From NCBI GenBank assembly GCA_035606335.1, contig DATNFP010000082.1, forward strand, positions 1 through 37,869: a DNA stretch of 37,869 nt, written 5' to 3'. The translations under genes and the position numbers were made by a program. The notes under the pieces are model-generated. The model worked only from the letters and a program-made list of their open reading frames with translations, was not told the origin of the DNA and did no database searches. Positions within the stretch are counted from its first letter, which is position 1, and each line of letters opens with the position of its first letter. Positions 25,286-33,335 of this stretch are shown here, one piece after another. The stretch comes from DATNFP01 sp035606335 (GTDB lineage: Bacteria; Bacteroidota; Bacteroidia; Chitinophagales; Chitinophagaceae).

Positions 25286-26035
25286 TTATTCTTCGACTCT
25301 ATTGACGGCATCAAATAAATTAAGAAAATGTTGTTTTACATTTTTGGAAATGGGAATCGCTTTATTGTTTGCCATTATAATGACCCCGGTATTTTCATAC
25401 CGGAGCATATGTACTGTATTTATTATGTAGGAGCGATGAACCTGATAGAACAAATTACTTTCCGTAATGTGTCTGAATTTTCCGATGCTATAAGAGCTTA
25501 GTATCTCTGAGCGGGATGTAACTACTTTGGCATATCTTTTTACCGCCTCAAAATATATAATGTCATCAATATTTACATATTCTATCCCTTTATAGTGCGG
25601 TATCCCAATCTTCGTATTTCTCTTTTGTCCTACGCATGCCTGTTCCTGATTAACCATTTTCTTGTAATGCAGGCGCTGAAATACCTTGTCCAATGCCTTT
25701 GTGAGATTGCCATCTTTTACCGGCTTAAGAATATAACCTGCAGCTGGATAACTAAAAGCTTCAAGGGCATAATCTGCGTAAGCAGTAATAAATATGATCT
25801 CACAAGATAAATTGGGTACCAGATTCAGCAAGTCTATGCCATTTTTCTCCGGCATGGAAATATCAATGAATACAATGTCAAAATTACATTCCCGCAGGGC
25901 TTCGAGGGCAATCCTCCACGATGTATAAGTACCCACAATATTAATGTTGCTATATAAACTACTAAGGCTACCTCTTAGTAACTCGATAGCTTTTGGTTCA
26001 TCATCGATGATGATACACGAAAAACTGTTTTCCAT
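25286..26035 (-). CDS. LytTR-family response regulator of the propeller sensor
   Basis: A 249-residue regulator. The receiver domain (1-125) has the acidic pair D11-D12, phosphoacceptor Asp58 in FIDISMPEKNG, FITAYADYA and ILKPV. A linker of about 20 residues follows (KKMVNQEQACVGQ), then a LytTR DNA-binding domain (about 145-245) with YFEAVKRYAKVV and FYQVHRSYIINTVHM. It starts inside the 3' end of the kinase gene (35-base overlap), so the two are translationally coupled. Its likely targets are the cysteine-rich secreted-protein genes nearby: a direct-repeat site fitting LytTR half-sites lies upstream of the third of them (30917-30950). Binding itself is untested. Confidence 0.93.
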   Translation of the reverse strand: MENSFSCIIIDDEPKAIELLRGSLSSLYSNINIVGTYTSWRIALEALRECNFDIVFIDISMPEKNGIDLLNLVPNLSCEIIFITAYADYALEAFSYPAAGYILKPVKDGNLTKALDKVFQRLHYKKMVNQEQACVGQKRNTKIGIPHYKGIEYVNIDDIIYFEAVKRYAKVVTSRSEILSSYSIGKFRHITESNLFYQVHRSYIINTVHMLRYENTGVIIMANNKAIPISKNVKQHFLNLFDAVNRVEE

Positions 26036-29030
26036 CTTTCTTACCTTTAATTTTTATTTTCACGATAGTACCTGTTAAGGGCAGTTCTTTGTCTATGTAC
26101 CTAATGCTTATATAGGTATTCTCATATTTATTAAATATATTGATTAAATGCTTTACTAACTCACTTCCATAAGATGGACGTTTTACGGCACTATCTTCAT
26201 TTATTTGCCTGGATCTTTTTCTGCCAACGCCATCATCTTCTATAATACAAATCACCTCATCAATTGATCTATCATAATTAAACTCTATTCTTAAAAAACC
26301 TATTTCCTGTTTATGGAACAAGCCATGGTTAATGGCATTTTCCACAAGAGGTTGTAATAAAAGAGACGGGATATTAATCGTATTGGTTTGAGGATCATCT
26401 ATAATCATTTTATAGCTGAATTTGCCTTCAAAACGCTTCAATTGCAATTCAATATAGTTGGTTAGATTTACAACTTCCTCTCCGATAGTTATATATTTAT
26501 TAGATGAAGATTTAATATATGAGCGCAATAGATCGGAAAATGTTGAAATGTGGTCAAATGCCTCCTCCATTTTCTCACTTTTAATTAAATATAATCCCGT
26601 ACCTAATGTATTAAAAATAAAATGGGGGTTTATCTGAGAATATACTGATTTCAATTCCAGTTCGAGACGAAGATTCCTTTTAGTATTCTTGTTTGTTGCA
26701 ATGCGGTTTGTAATTAATATTACTATCATGACAAATAGCCCAATGACTATGAAACTCAATATCCAAATCATGCGTTTCCCCAGACTGGTTTGCCACCAAT
26801 ATGGAATAACATATAAATAGACATTTATCGGAGGACTTTTCCATGCGTCATCTTCTACCATTATTTTCAAACTATGGTATTTAGTGCGTACTGATAAAAC
26901 CGGCAGGTGTAATTCGTTAGCATTTAGAATATGCCAACCAGGTTCATTATCCAGCTGATATAAATATTTAGGAAGTCCACTGCCTAAAGGATTTATAACA
27001 TCAAATTGAAGTACAGGTTTTCTTTGATCGATATGAATTGTATCATTTGACCGGATGCTACGAATTGCATCGTTATAGTTTACAATAAACTTATACTGTA
27101 TTGTTTCTCCACTTCTTTTTGTATGAAACAAACTATCCGGAGGTATCTTAGATAAATACGTGCCCTTATCCGTCTTTAATAATAATTCATTGTTTAATAT
27201 TTGCACATCTTCAATAGCATTGTACAAGGAGTTCTTTATGTTTCTATAAAGTATGGGGGCGCTATATTTAGAGACACCTTCAATTTTGCTGAATAAAACG
27301 CCGAAGCTTCCGGTGAGAATCAGCTTGTCTTTGTATATATGTACAGATGCCCTGTCGAGCCTGTAATTATTGAATAATTGCTTGCGAGAAAAATTATTAA
27401 GATCAAAGGAATAGAGCTTATCTACATCTTTTATAAAAATATTCCCATATTGATCATCTACCAATACCTGTTCCAAATGATCAATACCCAATCTGTTTAA
27501 TAAATATCTATCCAATTGGATTTCCTTATTATTAAAAAGGATCAAAGCCCTTTGAAGTAAGTATATACAAACGGCTTTTCTACGTTTATCAAAGATAATA
27601 CCTGTATAATGATCGTTATCAATAGCGGTGGTTTGAAAATGATCTTTATAAATACGCAGATGCATCAACCTGCCTGGGCCATAAGACAGAATGTAATAAT
27701 TACTTGAATCGTAACGAACAAGATCAAATGGAATAGAATAGTTGTATTGTCCCGGAAGGAATTGAGAGGTTATTCCTGTCCTGTTTTCAAGTAAAAAAAT
27801 ATTATTATCCGAAAGTATTAATGAATAATTATTACTGTATGGTACAACTTTTCTTATCTCCTGTATTGGTTTACGAATGAGATATTTTATTTCCATTCCT
27901 TTTCCCAGAGCTAATAGTGTACCGGTTGAACTATTCCACCAGAAGCCTGTTTCATTAATGGAATTACCCACATACTTATAGTTCATTAAGGACGGGGATG
28001 ATACTTTTTTAAAAAAATGATCGTAAGCTTTATTGCTTATAAATGCACCAACGCCAGTAGATAGACAAATGCCCCAAAAAGGATCGGGCTGTATGTAGGA
28101 TACTTTATCTCCTCTAATATTTATATCGCCAGTCAACGAGTCAATCATATACCTTTTAACAATGTGCAAAGAGGAATCTATGTCGTAAATGTCTTTCTCA
28201 CACATAACGTGAAGCCGACCAAAATCCTGATACGCATAAAAAATGTTCTCTTTATTGCCATCCAAAGTATTAAAGTGAATCTTTTTACAGGAACAATCCG
28301 TAAGGTTCAGAGCTACAAGTTCGTGTCCCGTACGTGGGTATAAGATCAGAAAATTTTTGTATTGCACCTGCAGTATATAATAATAACCAGGAAAATAATC
28401 CCGGATATTGCATATTTTCTTTTTGGTGATTTTTGATAAAGTAGGAACTGCTATTTCATATACTTGTTTATTTTCAGTGAAGATGATTTTATGCTGTTCT
28501 GTAATAAACCAGTAGGCATTATGAATACCCAAACTATACTTATAAAGAGTATCATTTCTTTCAATAAAAAAAAAGGTTTCGTCCCGGTTGGAGACACGCT
28601 GGGTAAATAAGAATGAGATTCCTTTATTATATACTTTTATAGTTGTGGAATATAACGATTGAGGTTGTTTTAGTATGGTCGTATGATATTTATCATTCAG
28701 CAAATAACCTATTCCATCTGAAAAGCTACTCAACCATATTCTTCCTTTTAAGTCCTCATCTAACTTCCAAACATCTTCATTAGGAAGTCCGGTTGACAGA
28801 TCAAATATTTTCATACCATAGCCATTATAGCGCACCACGCCGTGTGGAGTTGCCAACCATAGATAACCATATTCATCTACCAGAGTATTATAAACATGAT
28901 TTGATGGCAAACCATTGTACATGCTCAAATGGTATGAAATATTAGATTGGCTATAGCAAAGACCTCCCAGGAATACATTAAACGCAACTATTAACCACTT
29001 TTTCTTTCTTAAACTATATAGCATATCCAA
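26001..29030 (-). CDS. Propeller-sensing histidine kinase (LytS-type) with Y_Y_Y-like domain
   Basis: A 1009-residue membrane kinase. A signal sequence or N-terminal anchor (about 10-28) precedes a periplasmic sensor of two-component-propeller blades, for example SMYNGLPSNHVYNTLVDEYG then GYLWLATPHGVVRYNG. A Y_Y_Y-like beta-sandwich (about 670-745, PKYLYQLDNEPGWHI) follows, then one transmembrane helix (about 755-774). The cytoplasmic part is His_kinase/LytS type: YSQINPHFIFNTLG with His803, then an ATPase domain with PLVENAINHG and DDGVGRKRS. This resembles SusR-like hybrid systems in layout, but the output is a separate LytTR regulator. Periplasmic ligand is unknown; surface polymers or peptides are reasonable guesses. 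Confidence 0.9.
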   Translation of the reverse strand: MDMLYSLRKKKWLIVAFNVFLGGLCYSQSNISYHLSMYNGLPSNHVYNTLVDEYGYLWLATPHGVVRYNGYGMKIFDLSTGLPNEDVWKLDEDLKGRIWLSSFSDGIGYLLNDKYHTTILKQPQSLYSTTIKVYNKGISFLFTQRVSNRDETFFFIERNDTLYKYSLGIHNAYWFITEQHKIIFTENKQVYEIAVPTLSKITKKKICNIRDYFPGYYYILQVQYKNFLILYPRTGHELVALNLTDCSCKKIHFNTLDGNKENIFYAYQDFGRLHVMCEKDIYDIDSSLHIVKRYMIDSLTGDINIRGDKVSYIQPDPFWGICLSTGVGAFISNKAYDHFFKKVSSPSLMNYKYVGNSINETGFWWNSSTGTLLALGKGMEIKYLIRKPIQEIRKVVPYSNNYSLILSDNNIFLLENRTGITSQFLPGQYNYSIPFDLVRYDSSNYYILSYGPGRLMHLRIYKDHFQTTAIDNDHYTGIIFDKRRKAVCIYLLQRALILFNNKEIQLDRYLLNRLGIDHLEQVLVDDQYGNIFIKDVDKLYSFDLNNFSRKQLFNNYRLDRASVHIYKDKLILTGSFGVLFSKIEGVSKYSAPILYRNIKNSLYNAIEDVQILNNELLLKTDKGTYLSKIPPDSLFHTKRSGETIQYKFIVNYNDAIRSIRSNDTIHIDQRKPVLQFDVINPLGSGLPKYLYQLDNEPGWHILNANELHLPVLSVRTKYHSLKIMVEDDAWKSPPINVYLYVIPYWWQTSLGKRMIWILSFIVIGLFVMIVILITNRIATNKNTKRNLRLELELKSVYSQINPHFIFNTLGTGLYLIKSEKMEEAFDHISTFSDLLRSYIKSSSNKYITIGEEVVNLTNYIELQLKRFEGKFSYKMIIDDPQTNTINIPSLLLQPLVENAINHGLFHKQEIGFLRIEFNYDRSIDEVICIIEDDGVGRKRSRQINEDSAVKRPSYGSELVKHLINIFNKYENTYISIRYIDKELPLTGTIVKIKIKGKKDGKQFFVYHHR

Positions 29031-29324
29031 AGGAATTAGATGAAAACGCTTTTCAATATATAATTATTATAAGTAAAAGCCTGGCATTACTTCTAGGGCT
29101 CAATATTTTGTTCCCTGTTAAATCAAAAGACCCTTTTATCATTCGTTTAATCAAATGATACTTTCATTACAATTTTAGGTCAATTGGTATGATCCCATTA
29201 AAAAGAATTGTCTTTAAGGCAGAACTTTCCTGAGACGTTCGAAAAAATAATGGCTATTCGTATCGGCATTGTAAAATCGAAGGCTGTTATCAAAACTTTA
29301 TTCCTCACCTAAAAAAAACAAACA
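29031..29324. other. Divergent promoter region between sensor kinase and cysteine-rich genes
   Basis: About 294 AT-rich bases separate the minus-strand kinase from the plus-strand cysteine-rich gene. I looked for the paired GTT-type half-sites seen at 30917-30950 and found none with a comparable match on either strand; TTCGTTTAA near 29142 is a single imperfect copy. No open frame looks coding. Confidence 0.5.
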
Positions 29325-29726
29325 ATGAAAAAGATCATTTTTTTAGTAATGGTGGCATTATTCAGCATTTCCATGCAATCAATGGCCGCGACCGCTCCAA
29401 GCATAATAAATAAGTCGCTTTGCAGCGTTACCGTCCGATTAGTATGTTATAATCCGACGAGCTGTACTGCCGTAAGCGCTCCATGCGCACCTGTAACGGT
29501 CCTGCCCAATGGAACAGCACCTTTGCCCACCTGCTCATGCAGCCCCTATCTTACAGCCTACGAAATATGTTGGGTTCCTTGCCCCGGTATCTGCGTTATC
29601 ATAGGTAATGTTACTGGTCCATACCCATGTGCTTCTGCTCCACAAGGGCCCGTAGCGCTTGGTACCTGCCTCAAATGTGGTGCGGCCAAGGTATTCTGGG
29701 ATGCCGGCAATCTCATAATCGAATAA
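29325..29726 (+). CDS. Small secreted cysteine-rich protein (family member 1)
   Basis: A 133-residue exported protein with a signal peptide ending near SMAATA. The mature part has 12 Cys and few charges. Shared features with the genes at 29778 and 30399: INKSLCSVTVRL (Cys plus alternating beta strand), YNPTSCT, a VTVLPNGTAPLP strand, GPYPC, a CxxC (GTCLKC) and a final W...N.IIE strand. This suggests a small beta-sandwich held by disulphides. I recognise no database family. It starts 294 bases from the divergent propeller sensor kinase, whose regulator may control it. Roles such as surface adhesin, toxin-like peptide or matrix protein are guesses. The next paralogue begins 51 bases downstream on the same strand. 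Confidence 0.75.
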   Translation: MKKIIFLVMVALFSISMQSMAATAPSIINKSLCSVTVRLVCYNPTSCTAVSAPCAPVTVLPNGTAPLPTCSCSPYLTAYEICWVPCPGICVIIGNVTGPYPCASAPQGPVALGTCLKCGAAKVFWDAGNLIIE

Positions 29727-29777
29727 GAGCATCAATTGAATTGCATTTCGAACAATCTTTAACTTAAGTCTTAAAAC

Positions 29778-30158
29778 ATGAAAAAACTTATCATCCTGTT
29801 GGTGCTTTGCACGGCATTCATTAAAGCTGAGGCTACCCCTACATTAGAAGTCGTTAATTATACGGACTGCCCAGTAACTATAACCCTTTTTTCGTTTAAT
29901 CCTGCTACCTGTCTTCCTTTATATACAGAAACACCCGTTGTTATAGCGGCGCATTCTCTTTCTAATATACCAATACCCTCAGGGCCAGCATATGCTGCTA
30001 ATGCCTACTTTACTAATTGTCCTTCAGCAGGCGTTAATACATCTTATAATACTTCATGTTCTCCCGTGACTTCGAGCGCCTATTTACCTAACTGTACAAC
30101 ATGCATTCACCAGGAAATAGTGTGGGCCTCGAATGTCCACATAGAGATCCACCCTTAA
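29778..30158 (+). CDS. Small secreted cysteine-rich protein (family member 2)
   Basis: A 126-residue exported protein with a signal peptide ending near KAEATP. It is a divergent paralogue of the 29325 gene: VVNYTDCPVTITLFSF, FNPATCL, PVVIAAHSLSNIP, then LPNCTTC and a closing VWASNVHIEIHP strand line up with the same elements. Only 6 Cys remain in the mature part against 12 in member 1 and 10 in member 3, and the GPYPC block is lost. It follows member 1 by 51 bases, so both are probably on one transcript, which ends at the hairpin 30190-30220. No known domain is visible; function is unknown. Confidence 0.72.
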   Translation: MKKLIILLVLCTAFIKAEATPTLEVVNYTDCPVTITLFSFNPATCLPLYTETPVVIAAHSLSNIPIPSGPAYAANAYFTNCPSAGVNTSYNTSCSPVTSSAYLPNCTTCIHQEIVWASNVHIEIHP

Positions 30159-30189
30159 AATAATAACTTGGTACCCAAGAAGGGAAAAG

Positions 30190-30220
30190 AAAAAAGCGAA
30201 GGAGTTGCCTTCGCTTTTTT
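30190..30220. terminator. Terminator after the plus-strand cysteine-rich gene pair
   Basis: A 13-base perfect stem (30190-30202 and 30208-30220), 5-base loop, with six A on the left and six T on the right. It closes the transcript of members 1 and 2, and could work on the minus strand too. Confidence 0.85.
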
Positions 30221-30344
30221 CTTTTGCGCCCAGAACAGACACTAACTATCTATGATCACTTGGTTGTAAAAAAGTCTGGTAAAATCCCGTCAGAAAACAG
30301 CATTAATTGCTTGTTTGTTTACTAAATTCCGTTATCTCTTTTAT

Positions 30345-30380
30345 AAATATCCCCACGTTCAAAACGTAGGGATATTTTTT
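30345..30380. terminator. Terminator after the minus-strand cysteine-rich gene
   Basis: Inverted repeat 30345-30359 / 30363-30377 with a 3-base loop and one C-A mismatch, which becomes a G-U pair in the minus-strand transcript. A T tract follows on the plus side. It lies about 20 bases beyond the stop codon of the gene ending at 30399. Confidence 0.7.
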
Positions 30381-30398
30381 TTGAATAACTATTGCGAA

Positions 30399-30830
30399 TT
30401 ATCCAATAACAAGATCTGCTCCACCGAGTGGAGGATAAATCCAATGTACTTTTACTCCAACAGTAGAAGAGGAACAACCGCTACAAGCAGGCAGGTATAC
30501 CGGACCAGCGGGATATTGAGTGCAGGGGTATGGGCCAGCGCTGTTGCCGATAGAGACACATGGCACGACCGCGCAGGCGACATCTGACCAGCAAACTTCA
30601 TATCCTAATAATTGAGTAGTGCCGGTTGGTATACATTCGGGAAGTGTCGCTGTACTACTAGGAGCTACAGTGACACTCATGCAGGTAACAGAGACAGTGC
30701 ATGTCGAAGTATTATAAAGGACAGCAGTAACTCTAACAGAGCAACTCGCGTTGTTGATAACATCGCGAGCCATTGCTTGTTGCGCCAAACCTATTAGCGC
30801 AACTAATGTTGCGAAAAGAAACTTTTTCAT
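30399..30830 (-). CDS. Small secreted cysteine-rich protein (family member 3)
   Basis: A 143-residue exported protein. I place the start at the ATG at 30828-30830 because it gives MKKFLFATLVALIGL, a clean signal peptide ending near AMARD; the longer frame adds a non-signal-like N terminus. The mature part has 10 Cys and aligns with member 1: INNASCSVRVTAV, YNTSTCT, VTVAPSSTATLPEC, LGYEVCW, IGNSAGPYPC, then PACSGC and a terminal strand ending ADLVIG. It is on the opposite strand to members 1 and 2 and convergent with them. Two 10-base direct repeats lie 87-118 bases upstream of the start (30917-30948) and fit LytTR half-sites. Function is unknown. Confidence 0.75.
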   Translation of the reverse strand: MKKFLFATLVALIGLAQQAMARDVINNASCSVRVTAVLYNTSTCTVSVTCMSVTVAPSSTATLPECIPTGTTQLLGYEVCWSDVACAVVPCVSIGNSAGPYPCTQYPAGPVYLPACSGCSSSTVGVKVHWIYPPLGGADLVIG

Positions 30831-31153
30831 GAGTTTTTGATTTTTAGTGAATGAATAAAATTTATATAAGGCCTTATGGCGCAAACATATGGTAAATAAC
30901 AATCATGCAGCACCGCTAATAAACGGAATTTTATACCATAATAAACGGTGTACTTTTCCCATAAAAAGCAGGCAAAAAGCGTTTCATTTTATTTTTAAGG
31001 ACAACTCAACCAATGAAATCCAAGGGGCATATTTCTTTGCAGAGTTTTTGTCTTTTCTATGATGTTTGAAGTTCTATATATTATCAATCTTACAATGTCA
31101 GTATTATTGATGGCATATTTTTATTAAACGCTTTTTTAATAAAAGCACATACT
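30831..31153. other. Divergent intergenic region with direct repeats
   Basis: These 323 bases carry the promoters of cysteine-rich gene 3 (minus) and the first PAP2 gene (plus). They hold the direct repeats described at 30911-30950. I see no coding frame and no second pair of the same repeats nearer to the PAP2 gene. Confidence 0.5.
30911..30950 (-). promoter_or_regulatory. Candidate LytTR operator: two identical 10-base direct repeats, 22-base period
   Basis: TAATAAACGG occurs at 30917-30926 and again at 30939-30948. Read on the minus strand these are TCCGTTTAT and ACCGTTTAT, both matching the published AgrA/LytTR half-site pattern [TA][AC][CA]GTTN[AG][TG]. The 22-base period leaves a 13-base gap, close to the usual 12-13. 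The orientation matches transcription of the cysteine-rich gene starting at 30830. An extra inverted pair CACCG/CGGTG bounds the block at 30911-30915 and 30946-30950. A LytTR regulator is encoded 4.9 kb away in the same locus. Confidence 0.55.
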
Positions 31154-32119
31154 ATGCACCAACGTTCCCTTTTGACAATTATAATTCTATTGTTATCGTC
31201 CTCGTCAGTATTTGCACAAACGGTAGACTCATTGGGAAAAAAACTTGATAGCCTGCACCGAGTGCAGCAAAAGCCGGAAGAAAAACCACAGATAGACGTA
31301 AATAAGACCGACTATACCGCGCGTACAAATATTACATTCAAAGGTTACTTCATTCTGCTGGGTACCGACTTGGAGCAGGAAGCTACAGCGCCGCTTCATG
31401 CATCTAAAAAAACATGGATACAGGCAGGAGAATGGGCAGCCCTGGAAGGCGGCTTATTCTTTGCAGACAAGGCTATCCAAAAGAATAGCCAGATATTTAT
31501 GATGCATAATCCTGCTTTCAAAAATACCAGCCAGTATATTACTAATTTCGGAGCTTCTTACGAGGTATATACCCTTGCAGCATTTGGAGCTTATGGTGTA
31601 GTGTTCAAAAGTAATAAAGTAAAAACTACTACGCTATTGGCAACGCAATCTTACATAGCAGCAGGAGCCATGTCGTGGGTGGTAAAGTTTGTTGCAGGCA
31701 GGCGGCGACCCAACTCATTTACTCCCAACAATGAAAATAATGCTATTTTCCTAGGACCTGGATTATCATCACGCAATAATTCCCTAAATAGCTCATTTCC
31801 TTCCGGACATACTACGGCTGCTTTTTCAGCAGCTACCGTTTTTGCTGAAGAATATAAGGACGAGATACTAATACCGGTAATTGCCTACTCAGCCGCAACG
31901 CTTGTAGGGCTTAGCCGTATTACACAGAACGCCCATTGGGCAACTGATGTGTTCGCAGGTGCTGCTCTTGGATATGTGACGGGGAGACAGGTAGTATTTA
32001 ATTATCACCGTTATTCCCGACTGCAAATGCAAGGAGCAAAGAAGAAGAAGGTAACCATGTTCTTTGACCTGCAATATGATAACGGTGTTATTATGCCCAA
32101 CTTGGTGTGCAAATTCTGA
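31154..32119 (+). CDS. Exported PAP2-superfamily phosphatase with intact catalytic motifs
   Basis: A 321-residue protein with a signal peptide ending near VFAQ. Its PAP2 motifs are complete: K178-FVAGRR-R185-P186 (KX6RP), P216-S-G-H219 and S254-R-x5-H261-x3-D265. The three hydrophobic helices around them fit a membrane-associated lipid phosphatase acting in the periplasm, for example on undecaprenyl pyrophosphate, phosphatidate or lipid A. The substrate is not decidable from sequence. Residues 30-110 form an N-terminal helical region not found in minimal PAP2 proteins. It is the first of three PAP2-related genes in 3.1 kb and is divergent from the cysteine-rich gene 3. Confidence 0.9.
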   Translation: MHQRSLLTIIILLLSSSSVFAQTVDSLGKKLDSLHRVQQKPEEKPQIDVNKTDYTARTNITFKGYFILLGTDLEQEATAPLHASKKTWIQAGEWAALEGGLFFADKAIQKNSQIFMMHNPAFKNTSQYITNFGASYEVYTLAAFGAYGVVFKSNKVKTTTLLATQSYIAAGAMSWVVKFVAGRRRPNSFTPNNENNAIFLGPGLSSRNNSLNSSFPSGHTTAAFSAATVFAEEYKDEILIPVIAYSAATLVGLSRITQNAHWATDVFAGAALGYVTGRQVVFNYHRYSRLQMQGAKKKKVTMFFDLQYDNGVIMPNLVCKF

Positions 32120-32302
32120 TATGTAGTTAAGCAATCAATGGACTGAACTACTATCAGCATACCATAGGCATTAAAGTATCTCTATGAATACCTACAAAAT
32201 CTAAATAGCAAAACGAATAATATCCTCCTCACGATCAGATATTTTCTTTATTTCTTATTATTTCTCTTTCTTGAATGGTCTTTTAGGAATAGATACCAGT
32301 TT

Positions 32303-33214
32303 TTACAACTTATAGGTAAAGTAAAAACCCATGCCCAATCCGCTTCTCCCGTTAAACAAGTCAGGCGATAAGGACCATTTTTGTTTTTTATAGTCCTTAT
32401 TTTTATGCACCATGGGCACACCTAGCCCGCAAACTGTGCCTACAGCCATTCCTACCAATATATCGGAAGTGAAATGTTTCCCTGCATAAAGGCGCATATA
32501 TGCCATACCCAGCGTTAAGGCTGCCGACGAGCCGTATAATACCCACCTGACCTTTGAATGTGGATGATAGTCGTTATACACCTTTGATACAAACAGAGTG
32601 GACAGCGCCACAACGGCTACATGACCCGCAAAAAAGGAATTTCTAAAATTGCCATTGGTGCGATAGCTGAGTGGAAGATTGGCATCATAAACATCTGGCC
32701 TGAACCTATTGCCAAAGTATACTGCGCTCGTATATAAGATGCCCTCGAAAGAAAACGCTTCCAGGTACATAATCCCTATTCGTCCTTTATCGGGCGCAAT
32801 CTGCTTATCTGCCAATAAAATAATTGGCAGAGGCATTACAGCATAGAATGGATAATAGCTGGCTTTGTCCAAGTTGGCATCATGCCATCCGGCGGTCCAC
32901 CTGTCAATTTCAGGTACATCGTTTTTGTTCAAGCTTTCAATGGTGGCGACGGAGGTATTTTTTTTACTATAAATAATTGGAAGCATATATACAGCAGTAC
33001 CACCAAGAACAGCGGTTATTGGTACATCTATACCGTATTTTATATTGTACACATGCTCTTTGGGCATTTCTTCAGCAACAATCGCATGCTCATTTTCTTC
33101 GAATTGGAGTTTTCTGGTAGATGAAAGCTCTCTGGCAGAATCCTCCTGCGCAAAACCGATGTGCGAAAAACAAATGGCTAAAAGTAGAATTTTTATGTGT
33201 CTCATAGTAGGCAT
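32303..33214 (-). CDS. PAP2-like membrane protein with degenerate first and second motifs
   Basis: A 303-residue protein with signal peptide (MRHIKILLLAICFSHIGFAQ; a second ATG three codons into the frame may be the true start). The PAP2 core is recognisable, but motif 1 is YFGNRFRP, with Val where the KX6RP lysine belongs, and motif 2 is FFAGH instead of PSGH. Motif 3 keeps R-LYAGK-H-FTS-D with Met before Arg. The nucleophile His and the Asp are present, but loss of the Lys and the changed PSGH suggest altered or lost phosphatase activity. It is paralogous to the 33336 gene (both end GLGMxxxxx after a FNGxxGLG strand) and divergent from it. Confidence 0.82.
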   Translation of the reverse strand: MPTMRHIKILLLAICFSHIGFAQEDSARELSSTRKLQFEENEHAIVAEEMPKEHVYNIKYGIDVPITAVLGGTAVYMLPIIYSKKNTSVATIESLNKNDVPEIDRWTAGWHDANLDKASYYPFYAVMPLPIILLADKQIAPDKGRIGIMYLEAFSFEGILYTSAVYFGNRFRPDVYDANLPLSYRTNGNFRNSFFAGHVAVVALSTLFVSKVYNDYHPHSKVRWVLYGSSAALTLGMAYMRLYAGKHFTSDILVGMAVGTVCGLGVPMVHKNKDYKKQKWSLSPDLFNGRSGLGMGFYFTYKL

Positions 33215-33335
33215 ATTTGTTATATTATATACAACATTATCATGCCTATAAGAAATATGCCCTGCTGCTGTAATGTATCTCGCAATGCAATTATTAACTC
33301 ACGGCATAAGTTTTATATAATTCAAAAATAAACGT

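Noticed and set aside
25097..25318. Plus-strand frame between the LETM1-like gene and the response regulator
   Set aside because: No signal peptide or domain, overlaps the ends of both minus-strand genes, and has a chance-like composition.
29031..29324. LytTR-type direct repeats upstream of the first cysteine-rich gene
   Set aside because: Scanned both strands; only single imperfect GTT words with wrong spacing were found, so no operator is claimed.
30831..30902. N-terminal extension of cysteine-rich protein 3 to an upstream ATG
   Set aside because: The extension has no signal-peptide character, whereas starting at 30830 gives a typical Lys-Lys signal sequence like its paralogues.
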